Below, in pieces: positions 8,089-15,623 of a stretch of 44,752 nt of DNA. Under the pieces are notes generated by a model, which was not told the DNA's origin, ran no database searches, and was given only the letters and a program-made list of their open reading frames with translations. Source of the stretch: an uncultured bacterium (GTDB taxonomy: Bacteria > Planctomycetota > Phycisphaerae > Phycisphaerales > SM1A02); assembly GCA_903891095.1 (NCBI GenBank), contig CAITDI010000033.1, positions 1 to 44,752 of the forward strand. The letters are read 5' to 3'. The position numbers and the translations under genes were made by a program. Within the stretch, counting starts at the first letter, position 1. Each line of letters opens with the position of its first letter.

Positions 8089-8499
8089 ATGACGGTTTTT
8101 TCCAAGATCATCGCTGGCGAGATTCCCTGTCATCGCGTGTACGAGGACGAGCATGTGCTTGCGTTCCTCGACATCGGCCCGGTTTCCGACGGGCACTTGC
8201 TTGTCATTCCGAAGGAGCCGAAGGCCTTCCTGCACGAGCTTTCCGATGAGAGCGCGGCCGCGGTTGGTCGCGTGCTTCCGCGGCTCGCGCGCGCGGTGAT
8301 GGCCGCGACCGGCGCGAAGGACTACAACATCCTGCAGAACAACGGTGCCGACGCGCACCAGGCCGTGTTCCACGTGCATTTCCACATCATTCCCAGGATC
8401 GGCTCCGCGGGGCTCGGCGTGGGATGGAACTCGGGCAAGCTCGACGGCGCTCGCGCGAAGGACCTCGTGACCAAGATGCAGGCGGCGTTGCGCGCATGA
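8089..8499 (+). CDS. HIT (histidine triad) family protein
   Basis: This 136-residue protein has the full HIT fold: IIAGEIPCHRVYEDEHVLAFLDI at the N-terminus, GHLLVIPKEP at about 35-44 and the triad HVHFHIIPR at 95-103 containing H95, H97 and H99. HIT proteins of this Hint/PKCI-like group hydrolyse purine nucleotide phosphoramidates, such as AMP-lysine adducts, using the middle histidine as nucleophile. Length is normal for the family. It is first in a tight cluster: its TGA overlaps the start of nadC by ATGA, and nadC and birA follow, so it is likely cotranscribed with cofactor genes. The family is well recognised; the physiological substrate is not known. Confidence 0.92.
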   Translation: MTVFSKIIAGEIPCHRVYEDEHVLAFLDIGPVSDGHLLVIPKEPKAFLHELSDESAAAVGRVLPRLARAVMAATGAKDYNILQNNGADAHQAVFHVHFHIIPRIGSAGLGVGWNSGKLDGARAKDLVTKMQAALRA

Positions 8500-9467
8500 T
8501 GCCCGACCCACGCACGATCCACGATCCGGTGCAGGACTGGAATGCGATGACGCTTCCGGCGCTGTTCGACGCGCTCGCGCGGCCTGACGCGGAGGACGCC
8601 GTCGCGCGCGCGCTCGACGAGGACCTTGGCGCGCGCTTTGGCGGCGCGGGGGATGTGACGAGCCTGGCGTCGATTCCTGCGGCGATGCAGGGCCGCGCGA
8701 CCATCGTGAGTCGCGCGGACGGCGTGCTTGCGGGCGTGCGCGTGGCCGAGATCGTCGCGCGTCGCGCGGGGCTGCGCATCGATGTGCGCGTCGACGACGG
8801 CGCGCGCCTCGTGCGCGGCACGCGCGTCGCGACGCTCGAGGGTCCGCTCGCGTCGATCCTCACGCATGAGCGGACGATCCTCAACTTCCTCACGCTGCTC
8901 TCGGGCAACGCGTCGCTCGCGGCGCAGTTCGTCGACGCCGCGCGTGGAACGCGCGCGCGCATCTGCGACACGCGCAAGACCGTCCCCGGCCTTCGCACGC
9001 TGCAGAAGTACGCGACCCGTTGCGGCGGCGCTTCGCTGCATCGCATCGGGTTGTTCGACGCGGTGCTGCTCAAGGACAACCATCTCGGCGCGTTCGAGTC
9101 GGGCACGCTCGCGGAGCGCGTCCGCGCGGCCTCCGCGCATGCGCGCGCGAGCGCACGCATCGCGTTCGTCGAGTGCGAGGTCGATGCGCTCGCGCAGCTC
9201 GATGAACTGCTCGCGCTCGAGCAGGGCGTGCTCGACATGATCCTCCTCGACAACATGGACGCGGGCACGCTCGCCGAGGCCGTGCGCCGTCGCGATGCGC
9301 GCGCGCCGCGCGTGCTGCTCGAGGCCTCGGGTGGCGTGCGCCTCGACACGGTCAAGCGCATCGCCGCGACGGGCGTCGACCGCATCTCGGTCGGCGCGAT
9401 CACGCACTCGGCGCTTGCGCTCGATCTCGGGCTCGATCTCGACGCGGTCACGGAGCGCGGCGCGTGA
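8496..9467 (+). CDS. nadC: Nicotinate-nucleotide pyrophosphorylase (quinolinate phosphoribosyltransferase)
   Basis: NadC converts quinolinate and PRPP into nicotinate mononucleotide, CO2 and pyrophosphate in de novo NAD synthesis. The 323-residue product shows the family landmarks: GDVTS near 52-56, ILNFL and SGNAS near 128-140, DTRKT at 158-162, HR at 182-183, LLKDNH at 191-196, a LLDNM segment and a final GVDRISVGAITHS phosphate-binding strand. One small deviation is Leu181 where most homologues have Asn before the conserved HR. The start at 8496 overlaps the HIT stop (ATGA), implying translational coupling, and the end overlaps birA (GTGA). The N-terminal ~35 residues are slightly longer than usual. 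Confidence 0.93.
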   Translation: MMPDPRTIHDPVQDWNAMTLPALFDALARPDAEDAVARALDEDLGARFGGAGDVTSLASIPAAMQGRATIVSRADGVLAGVRVAEIVARRAGLRIDVRVDDGARLVRGTRVATLEGPLASILTHERTILNFLTLLSGNASLAAQFVDAARGTRARICDTRKTVPGLRTLQKYATRCGGASLHRIGLFDAVLLKDNHLGAFESGTLAERVRAASAHARASARIAFVECEVDALAQLDELLALEQGVLDMILLDNMDAGTLAEAVRRRDARAPRVLLEASGGVRLDTVKRIAATGVDRISVGAITHSALALDLGLDLDAVTERGA

Positions 9468-10237
9468 CGGGTGCCGCGCCGTTCTCGGCGTGGCGCGCGC
9501 GGCTCGACGCCGCGTGCGCGGGAACGACGCTCGTGCGGCGCGCGTTCGCGCTCGATGAGACGCCGTCGACGCAGGATGCACCCGAGACGCGCGACGCTCT
9601 GCCTGGCACCGTCGTCACCGCATGGAAGCAGACCGCCGGCCGCGGTCGCTTCGGCCGCGCATGGGCCGACACGGCCACTGCGGGAATCGCCGCGACCTTT
9701 GTCGTCGACGTGCAGCCTGCGGAGCGCCTTGCGCTCGCGGGCGCGATCGCCGCCGCGGATGCCGCGGAAAGCGCGCTCGGCGCGCGCGTCGGCATCAAGT
9801 GGCCGAACGACGTCGTCGTCGGCGGGCGCAAGCTCGCAGGCGCGCTCATCGAGACGCGCGGACCGCGGGCGTTCATCGGCATCGGCATCAACGTGGCGCA
9901 CGAGCGTTTCGAGGGCGAGCTCGAGTCGCGCGCGACCAGCCTGGCGATGCTTGGCGCGCGCGCGGATCGGATCGATGTGCTGTGTGCGCTTGTCTCGGCG
10001 ATCGACCGCGCGCTCGCGTCGAGCGACGCCGCGCTGGTCGAGCAGTTCCTCGCGCGCGACGCGCTGCGCGGGACGCGGGCGTTGTTCGCGACGCCCGAGG
10101 GTCCGGTCGAAGGCGAGGTTCGTTCCGTCGATCCGATGCGCGGGCTTGTCGTGCGCACCGACTCGGGCGAGCGATTCTTGCCTGCGGGCTCGACGAGCGT
10201 TGCCGAGTGGGGCGGCCGCCGGGTTCGCGCGCTGTGA
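9464..10237 (+). CDS. birA: Biotin--[acetyl-CoA-carboxylase] ligase, monofunctional
   Basis: BirA activates biotin with ATP and attaches it to the carrier lysine of acetyl-CoA carboxylase and related enzymes. The 257-residue protein contains the biotinyl-AMP loop (QTAGRGRFGRAW near 56-67), KWPNDV at 112-117 and GGRKLAGALIE with FIGIGINV nearby. It lacks the N-terminal winged-helix domain of repressor-type BirA, so it should be a ligase only. The start is a GTG at 9464 within the GTGA overlap with nadC. The C-terminal ~50 residues form the small beta-barrel usual for the family (GEVRSVDPMRGLVV). Confidence 0.92.
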   Translation: MTGAAPFSAWRARLDAACAGTTLVRRAFALDETPSTQDAPETRDALPGTVVTAWKQTAGRGRFGRAWADTATAGIAATFVVDVQPAERLALAGAIAAADAAESALGARVGIKWPNDVVVGGRKLAGALIETRGPRAFIGIGINVAHERFEGELESRATSLAMLGARADRIDVLCALVSAIDRALASSDAALVEQFLARDALRGTRALFATPEGPVEGEVRSVDPMRGLVVRTDSGERFLPAGSTSVAEWGGRRVRAL

Positions 10238-10307
10238 CCTCGGGTCGCGGCGGGGGACTGCCTCAAGTGGGGCCGTTGCGCCGACCGATATCCGTGGCGT
10301 GCCTGGT

Positions 10308-10991
10308 GTGACTCCGCTCATCCTCTGCGCGCTGCTCGCGACGCCGCCAAGCGGCGGGTCGTCGGCGCCACGACAGTCGGGCGCGCAGCAGTCCGGCGCC
10401 GCGGGAACCAGCGCGAACAACACCGCCGCCGCCGGCCAGCTTCATCCGCCGCTTCAGCTGATCGATCAAGGAACCGCCGACCGCGGCGGACTCATGACGA
10501 GCTTTCGCCTGATGCCGCTCGACATGCGGTTGCCAACGGGCTTTACCGACGTGTACCGCGTGCCTGGCAGCGACGACAAGATGATGCGCGGCAACGGCGC
10601 GCTGTTCGCGGTGTTCCCGAAGAGCGTGTATCGCCGCACTGCGATCGGCATGATCCCGATCGCGCCCGCGGGCGTGGTCTATCACATCGGCATGCCGGGC
10701 GGGATGGTGTTCCCCGGAAGCACGCTCGGCAATGAGATGCCGCCGACCGATCCACGCATCGCCACGCGCGTCGATCGACGCGTGCGTCTGACGCCGATCG
10801 ATCAGGCGAAGCCGTTGCAGATTGGTGTGTCGAACAGCGATCGCGCGGGCAGCGAGGCCGAAACTCCCGCGGATCCCATGCCGCCGATTTCCGATGCGCC
10901 GCGTGTCCCGCCTGCGGATCCGGCGTCTGCGCCGGCGAAGCTTGATCTCAGCGATCTGCGGCTGGGCCCGGCGCGCGTCGTGCGCGAATAA
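10308..10991 (+). CDS. Hypothetical secreted protein, last gene of the HIT-nadC-birA cluster
   Basis: I do not recognise a family. The 227-residue product begins with a short hydrophobic stretch (TPLILCALLATP) that could be a minimal signal peptide, then a Ser/Gly/Gln/Ala-rich linker, a folded-looking core (roughly residues 50-160, with FTDVYRVPG, ALFAVFPKSVYRR and a Gly/Met-rich MPGGMVFPG segment) and a Pro-rich C-terminal third ending in LGPARVVRE. The GTG at 10308 is chosen because it starts directly at the hydrophobic stretch; the GTG at 10299 is equally possible. It lies 70 bp after birA on the same strand. Codon usage resembles neighbouring genes, so I consider it real. Confidence 0.6.
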   Translation: MTPLILCALLATPPSGGSSAPRQSGAQQSGAAGTSANNTAAAGQLHPPLQLIDQGTADRGGLMTSFRLMPLDMRLPTGFTDVYRVPGSDDKMMRGNGALFAVFPKSVYRRTAIGMIPIAPAGVVYHIGMPGGMVFPGSTLGNEMPPTDPRIATRVDRRVRLTPIDQAKPLQIGVSNSDRAGSEAETPADPMPPISDAPRVPPADPASAPAKLDLSDLRLGPARVVRE

Positions 10992-11012
10992 ACGGGCGTC
11001 CAGCCAGCAACG

Positions 11013-11030
11013 CTGAAGGGACAGGCATTG
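11013..11030 (+). repeat. Short repeat AAGGGACAGGCAT, copy 1
   Basis: CTGAAGGGACAGGCATTG. Near-identical copies lie at 11318-11334 and 11503-11520 on the same strand, and at 11851-11868 on the other strand, all within 860 bp. Confidence 0.6.
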
Positions 11031-11477
11031 TCAGTGCGCCACGCCGTCGCCACGCTCTTCAGTGCGGTTGAGCTTGCCTTCCTGGTCGTAGTACTTCCAC
11101 TGCCCGACGCGGACGTCGTCCTTGTATGTCCCCTCGCGCTCGAGGACGCCGTGGTCGTAGTACGCGCGCCCGATGCCGTTCTTCATCCACTTGCCGGCGG
11201 CGTTCCGACGCATCTCGTTGTAGTACTTGAGCTTTCCGTTCGGCCAGAACTCCTTCATGACCTTCATCCCGTCGGCGGGCTTGGCGTCGGCCGGGCTCGG
11301 CTCGACAGGCTTCGTGTCTGAAGGGACAGGCATGTCCGGTTGCGACTGCGTTTGCGGTGCCGGCGCTGGTGCCGGCGCCGCCGACGGCTTCTCGCAGCCA
11401 GCGATCCACGCGGCCAGCAGGGGGCTCGCGACGAGGAGGGCGGTGGTGACCGGAACGCGGAGTCGGTTCGTGCTCAT
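11031..11477 (-). CDS. Putative lipoprotein with MORN/YwqK-like repeats
   Basis: The 148-residue product has a lipoprotein signal (hydrophobic ALLVASPLLAAW, then IAGC with the likely lipidated Cys28), a Pro/Ala-rich linker, and a C-terminal part with repeated pattern such as EFWPNGKLKYYNEM, GKWMKNGIGRAYYDHG and REGTYKDDVRVGQWKYYDQEGKL. This spacing of G-K/Y-YY and GxW residues is that of MORN-like toxin_YwqK repeats, found in many envelope proteins as short beta-strand hairpins. It is predicted to be anchored in a membrane on the periplasmic face. Two copies of the AAGGGACAGGCAT repeat flank the gene and one lies within it. The leader repeats GAACCCCACC twice before the ATG; no Shine-Dalgarno seen. 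Confidence 0.75.
   Translation of the reverse strand: MSTNRLRVPVTTALLVASPLLAAWIAGCEKPSAAPAPAPAPQTQSQPDMPVPSDTKPVEPSPADAKPADGMKVMKEFWPNGKLKYYNEMRRNAAGKWMKNGIGRAYYDHGVLEREGTYKDDVRVGQWKYYDQEGKLNRTEERGDGVAH
11318..11334 (+). repeat. Short repeat AAGGGACAGGCAT, copy 2
   Basis: CTGAAGGGACAGGCATG, located inside the lipoprotein gene, where on the coding strand it encodes part of DMPVPSDT in the linker. Confidence 0.55.
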
Positions 11478-11502
11478 GGTGGGGTTCGCCTGGTGGGGTT
11501 CA

Positions 11503-11520
11503 CTGAAAGGACAGGCATTG
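11503..11520 (+). repeat. Short repeat AAGGGACAGGCAT, copy 3
   Basis: CTGAAAGGACAGGCATTG in the divergent intergenic region, differing from copy 1 at one base. Confidence 0.6.
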
Positions 11521-11600
11521 CAGGCGCGTCAGCATACGCCAGCCATCCGTTGGGTGAACCACTCCGCGTACGATCCCGGCCCGCGCAGCCGCGTCCTCCC

Positions 11601-13256
11601 ATGAGGCTCCACCCTCGCACAGCTTCCGCCCGCGTCCGTGCCGTCGTGCTCCTCGCGACCGCCGCGGTCGCCGCCATCTGCGGCTCGGCCAACGCCGATG
11701 CGGTTCCGCTCGTCCGCAGCACTTTCGCCGTGCGGGGCGCGCCCATGCTCATTCCCGTCCAAGTGACGCCTGACGCGCTCGTCGGCTTGATCGAGTTCGC
11801 GTCGGGTCCATCCGGCGCGCGGCAGCCAGGCGGCGGGCGCTTGATCTGGCGCATGCCTGTCCCTTTGCGCGATGACGACCTCCTGCGCTGGGCCGCCTCC
11901 TCGCGCAACTTCACCTTCGCCACCGATCGCCCCGAGGGCGCGACCGAGGCGTTCCTCGCGATCGACGTTCCCGCGTCACTTCCCGACCGCGCCCGCGTCG
12001 ACATCGCGGGCGTCAGCGTCGCGCTCAGCGTGTTCGACGCCGGGCCCGCCGATCTCTACGACCAGATCGCCCTGCGCGCGAGCATGCTCACGCCGCTCGG
12101 CGAACCCGATGCGCTGCTCACGCTGCCCGATCATGCGCTTCCGTTCGAGCGTTTCCGCTACGACATCGGCGTGCCGATGCGTCACTGGCCGCGCATGCAG
12201 GCATTCGATCCCGGCAGCGGCAACGACCTTGCTTCCCGCGCGGTCTCCGCGCTTTGGCGCGCTGCACTCTGGCGCGTCATGGCGTCGAGCCCCGGGCCCG
12301 CGATCGAACTCGCCGAGCAACTCGTCGCGTCCTGCAGCGACTCGACCGCCCGTGCGCCGATCGCGGCGTGGATCGCCGACGAGCGCGAACTCGTCGCCAT
12401 CCTCGACCTCGTGCTCGATCGCGAGCTTTCCGCGCAGGGCGCTGCGAACCGCATCGACGAGTTCCTCCGTCATCGCACGCCTGTCCTCTGGTGGATCGAG
12501 GACTCCGACCGCACCTCGGTCACCATCGCCCTCGCGAATCCGACCACGCGCGCCCAACTCGTGCGCTTCGTCTGGCTCGTGGGCAGCGAGAGCGACATGG
12601 TCGTGCGACCCGAAACCGTGCAGCCCGCCGAAGTCCTCCGCGTCCGCATCGCCCGACCGACGGTCGCCGTGAACGTTCTCGGCGCCGAGCAGGACGAACG
12701 CATCGAGTCGCTGCGCGTCGAATTCTCGACGGGCGCCAAGAAGATCGATCTCCCGAAGGGCACGCAGCCGAGCGAGCCGCAGGGGTTCGAACTCAAGGAC
12801 TTCTTCGCGCCGCTCAATCTCGTCACCGTTTCAGGCGAGGATCGCACGCCGCCCGAGCCGGTCGGCGGTTCGTACGCCGCGCTGCGCCCGCGACTTGCGG
12901 GATGGGAGCTGTTCGTCGAAGCGCGCACCGCGGCCACGCTCGCCGAGGCATCGAACTGGATCGCCGCCTACGGACCCGCCGGCCGCATGATCCGCATCGA
13001 CGCCCTCGGCGCGGTCACCAAGGAATCCTGCGACGACCTCGCGCCCGACGCGGTCGAGTTCGCGCATTTCCCCGACCGTTTCCGCGGCGGCTTCGTCGTT
13101 CCGTCGGGCTGGACCAAGCGCACGGACGACGCGACGATCGTCGAGGTCGGATTCCGCCGCGCGTGGCGCGCGGGTTTCGTCGACGCGCCGTTCCCGACTG
13201 TCCCGTGGCGCACCCGCCCGCGCACGCAGGCGATCGACATCATGCCTCGGGAATAG
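11601..13256 (+). CDS. Hypothetical secreted protein
   Basis: I do not recognise this 551-residue protein. It begins with a basic region and a hydrophobic core (AVVLLATAAVAAICGSANA), a plausible signal peptide cut near residue 34. The mature part seems globular, with beta-rich ends and a helical middle (around residues 205-290: ALWRAALWRVMASSPG, AIELAEQLVASC, RELVAILDLVLDREL). No membrane helix follows the signal. The start is the ATG at 11601; a TACGAT box ends 26 nt upstream. The gene reads toward parA, with only 26 bp between them. A reverse copy of the AAGGGACAGGCAT repeat lies inside it at 11851-11868 and encodes RMPVPLR. Confidence 0.75.
   Translation: MRLHPRTASARVRAVVLLATAAVAAICGSANADAVPLVRSTFAVRGAPMLIPVQVTPDALVGLIEFASGPSGARQPGGGRLIWRMPVPLRDDDLLRWAASSRNFTFATDRPEGATEAFLAIDVPASLPDRARVDIAGVSVALSVFDAGPADLYDQIALRASMLTPLGEPDALLTLPDHALPFERFRYDIGVPMRHWPRMQAFDPGSGNDLASRAVSALWRAALWRVMASSPGPAIELAEQLVASCSDSTARAPIAAWIADERELVAILDLVLDRELSAQGAANRIDEFLRHRTPVLWWIEDSDRTSVTIALANPTTRAQLVRFVWLVGSESDMVVRPETVQPAEVLRVRIARPTVAVNVLGAEQDERIESLRVEFSTGAKKIDLPKGTQPSEPQGFELKDFFAPLNLVTVSGEDRTPPEPVGGSYAALRPRLAGWELFVEARTAATLAEASNWIAAYGPAGRMIRIDALGAVTKESCDDLAPDAVEFAHFPDRFRGGFVVPSGWTKRTDDATIVEVGFRRAWRAGFVDAPFPTVPWRTRPRTQAIDIMPRE
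11851..11868 (-). repeat. Short repeat AAGGGACAGGCAT, copy 4 (reverse strand)
   Basis: The plus strand reads GCATGCCTGTCCCTTTGC, the reverse complement of the repeat core, inside the secreted-protein gene. Confidence 0.5.
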
Positions 13257-13268
13257 CGCGGATTTCCC

Positions 13269-13274
13269 TATACT
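13269..13274 (+). promoter_or_regulatory. TATACT -10-like box, 8 nt before parA-like gene
   Basis: TATACT is followed by CCGCGCCC and the ATG at 13283, with no Shine-Dalgarno. It closely resembles the sequence before the DUF433 gene (TATACTCGGCGCC). Confidence 0.5.
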
Positions 13275-13282
13275 CCGCGCCC

Positions 13283-14665
13283 ATGACGCAAGTTCCGCCG
13301 CGCATCACCGCCTTCCTCAACCAGAAGGGCGGAGTCGGGAAGACGACCTCCACCGTGAACATCGGCGCCGCGATCGCGTCGCTCGGCCGCCGCACGCTGC
13401 TGATCGACCTCGATCCGCAGTCGCACCTTTCACTGCATCTTGGCGTCGACGGCGCGACCGTCGGCCGCACCGCGTACGACGCGCTCGTCGAGCCCGAGAT
13501 GGCGCTGCGCGATTGCCTCGTGCAGGTGCGCGACAACCTCTGGCTCCTGCCCGCGACCACCGACCTCGCCGGCGCCGAGACCGAGCTTGCCTCGCATCCC
13601 GACCGCAACCGCATCCTGCGCGAGCGATTCGACGTGATCGCGGACGAGTTCGACTTCGTGCTCATCGACTGCCCGCCGAGCCTCGGCGTGCTCACGCTCA
13701 ACGGCCTCTGCCTCGCGGAGGAAGTCGTCGTCCCGATGCAGGCGCAGTTCCTCGCGATGCAGGGACTCACCAAGCTGCTCGAGACCGTGCAGCTGCTCTC
13801 GCAGGGCCTGAATCCGTCGCTCAAGGTCGGCGGAGTCGTCCTCTGCATGCACGAGACGCAGACCGCGCACAGCCGCGAGGTCGTGCAGGAACTCTCGACG
13901 TTCTTCGATGAAAGCGCGGGCAGCGGGCTTCCGTGGGACGGCGCAAAGGTCTTCACGCCCGCCGTGCGCCGCAACATCAAGCTCGCCGAGGCCCCGAGCT
14001 TCGGCCAGACGATCTTCGACTACGCGCCGTGGTGCCCGGGCGCGATCGACTACCGCGCGCTCGCCGAGCGCTTCGTGCGCGAGTGGGAACTCGCGTTTGG
14101 CGTGGCCGATGCGATCGCGGGCAAGCCGACGCCGGCAGCCGCGGCCGCAGCCGCCGCCGCCGCTGCAGCCGCGGCAGCAGCAGCTGCTGCAGCAGTCGTG
14201 AACACGCGCTTCACGCCAGAGACCGCAGCCGCCGCGCGCGCCGCGCGACTCGCCAAGACCGGCACCAAGCCGACGGCCGCTGCAGCCACGCCGATGGTCG
14301 CCGCGAAGGTCGGTGCCGCAGCGAAGTCCGTTGCCTCCGTCGCGCCCGTCGCCGCGAAGCAGATCGAAGTGAAGCCCGTCGAAGCGAAGGCACCGGACGC
14401 GAAGGCCATCGAAGCGAAGGCATCGGAAGCGAAGTCGACGAAGCCCGCCGCAGTCAGCAAGTCTTCCGCAGCGACGCCGACCGCTGCAAAGACCGCTGCC
14501 GCGAAACCCGCGCCGACGAAGTCCACCAAGCCCGTCCGCACCGTCGAGGCCGCTTCGCCTGCGCCACCGCGTGCGAGCGCCGCGCCTGCGCCGGTCGTCG
14601 AGACCGTCGCCGAGCAAGTCGATCCGAGCCATCCGTTCCGAGCGGCGACGCCGCGGGCGCGCTGA
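13283..14665 (+). CDS. ParA/Soj-family ATPase with polyalanine and AK-rich tail
   Basis: Residues 1 to about 270 form a ParA/MinD-type P-loop ATPase: deviant Walker A KGGVGKTT at 15-22, the LLIDLDPQSHLS Walker A' segment at 39-50, and FVLIDCPPSLG with later LNGLCLAEEVVVPMQ. Such proteins drive segregation of chromosomes, plasmids or protein cargo by ATP-dependent DNA binding. The remaining ~190 residues are unusual: a run of 20 alanines starting near residue 284, then a low-complexity tail rich in Ala, Lys, Pro and EAKA/DAKA repeats, reminiscent of histone H1-like tails. The alanine run uses all four GCN codons, so it is not simple triplet slippage. No parB is adjacent; a VanZ-like gene follows after 3 nt. 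It may be an orphan ParA. Confidence 0.88.
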   Translation: MTQVPPRITAFLNQKGGVGKTTSTVNIGAAIASLGRRTLLIDLDPQSHLSLHLGVDGATVGRTAYDALVEPEMALRDCLVQVRDNLWLLPATTDLAGAETELASHPDRNRILRERFDVIADEFDFVLIDCPPSLGVLTLNGLCLAEEVVVPMQAQFLAMQGLTKLLETVQLLSQGLNPSLKVGGVVLCMHETQTAHSREVVQELSTFFDESAGSGLPWDGAKVFTPAVRRNIKLAEAPSFGQTIFDYAPWCPGAIDYRALAERFVREWELAFGVADAIAGKPTPAAAAAAAAAAAAAAAAAAAAVVNTRFTPETAAAARAARLAKTGTKPTAAAATPMVAAKVGAAAKSVASVAPVAAKQIEVKPVEAKAPDAKAIEAKASEAKSTKPAAVSKSSAATPTAAKTAAAKPAPTKSTKPVRTVEAASPAPPRASAAPAPVVETVAEQVDPSHPFRAATPRAR

Positions 14666-14668
14666 TCG

Positions 14669-15604
14669 ATGACTTCGATCGCGGACGCCGTCGACGAGCC
14701 CACGCGCTTTCGCGAGTTCGCCGCGCGCGCCGTGCGCGCATGGCGCATTGCGCTCGTCTCGTACCTCGTGCCCGTGAGCGTCGCGACGCACTGGCCGCGC
14801 CTTGGTTTCGGCGGCGGCGGCATCATCGATAAGTTCGTGCACTTTCTCGCGTTCGGCACGCTCGCGTGGCTGTGGATGCACGCCAAGCCGTGGGGGCGCG
14901 CGTCGATCGGCTTCGCGTTCGCCGCAGCGTGGGTGTTCGTTGACGAGTGGACGCAGTCGTTCGAGTTCCTCGGTCGAACCTTCAGCGCGTACGACATGAT
15001 CGCCGGCTGGGTCGGCGTCGCGATGTGCGGCGCGCTTTACGCCGCGATCCGCTACCGCTGCCCGGCGCAGAGCGCCGCGCGCGCCGACGCCTGGGCGATC
15101 GACGACACGACCTACATGCGCGGCCGCAACTGGGCGATTGCCGCGGCGCAGACGGTGTTCGTCGTGGTCACGGGCGGCGGCGTGCTCGCGTACATGCAGT
15201 ATTCCCGCGAGGGGGCGCTGTATCTCGGCACGTTCGTCTACGCGATCGCGTTCGCCGGCCTGATCGGCGCGGCGATCGCCACGAGCGCGGTGACCAGCAT
15301 CGGCCGCAGGCAGTTCGAGCAGGCGATGTCGCGTCGCGCGGTCGTGGTCGCGGTCCCGCGATGGGCGCCGTTCGTGCTCGCGCTTCCGTTTCTCGTCGCG
15401 CTTGGTTTCGCGTTCCGCGTGTTCGTCGCGGCGATCTTCGGCGCGCCTGTTTCCGAGGATCTCGCGACGGATCTCGAGGGATTCCGCGTGCTCGGCAACA
15501 GCGGCTTCCCGATCGGCGCCGCGCTGCTCTCGCTTGCGGTCGGCGACCTGATCGCCGTGCGGCTGCGCGCGCGCCGCGATCCATCGCTCGCCGAGCGGCG
15601 CTAG
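14669..15604 (+). CDS. VanZ-like multi-pass membrane protein
   Basis: The first ~140 residues match the VanZ-like pattern: DKFVHFLAFGTLAWL, an acidic DEWTQSF and FSAYDMIAGWVGV segment, within four predicted membrane helices. The C-terminal half adds about four more helices (AIAAAQTVFVVVTGGGVLAY, GTFVYAIAFAGLIGAAIA, FVLALPFLVALGFAF and a final one), so the 311-residue protein has roughly eight. VanZ-domain proteins are envelope-associated and their biochemical role is poorly known; teicoplanin resistance is known for the founding member only. The gene starts 3 bp after parA and may be cotranscribed with it. Confidence 0.78.
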   Translation: MTSIADAVDEPTRFREFAARAVRAWRIALVSYLVPVSVATHWPRLGFGGGGIIDKFVHFLAFGTLAWLWMHAKPWGRASIGFAFAAAWVFVDEWTQSFEFLGRTFSAYDMIAGWVGVAMCGALYAAIRYRCPAQSAARADAWAIDDTTYMRGRNWAIAAAQTVFVVVTGGGVLAYMQYSREGALYLGTFVYAIAFAGLIGAAIATSAVTSIGRRQFEQAMSRRAVVVAVPRWAPFVLALPFLVALGFAFRVFVAAIFGAPVSEDLATDLEGFRVLGNSGFPIGAALLSLAVGDLIAVRLRARRDPSLAERR

Positions 15605-15623
15605 CATCCGCTCCTTCGCAACC

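Noticed and set aside
14127-14199. Polyalanine run as a simple trinucleotide repeat expansion.
   Set aside because: All four GCN codons are mixed, so pure triplet slippage does not explain it.
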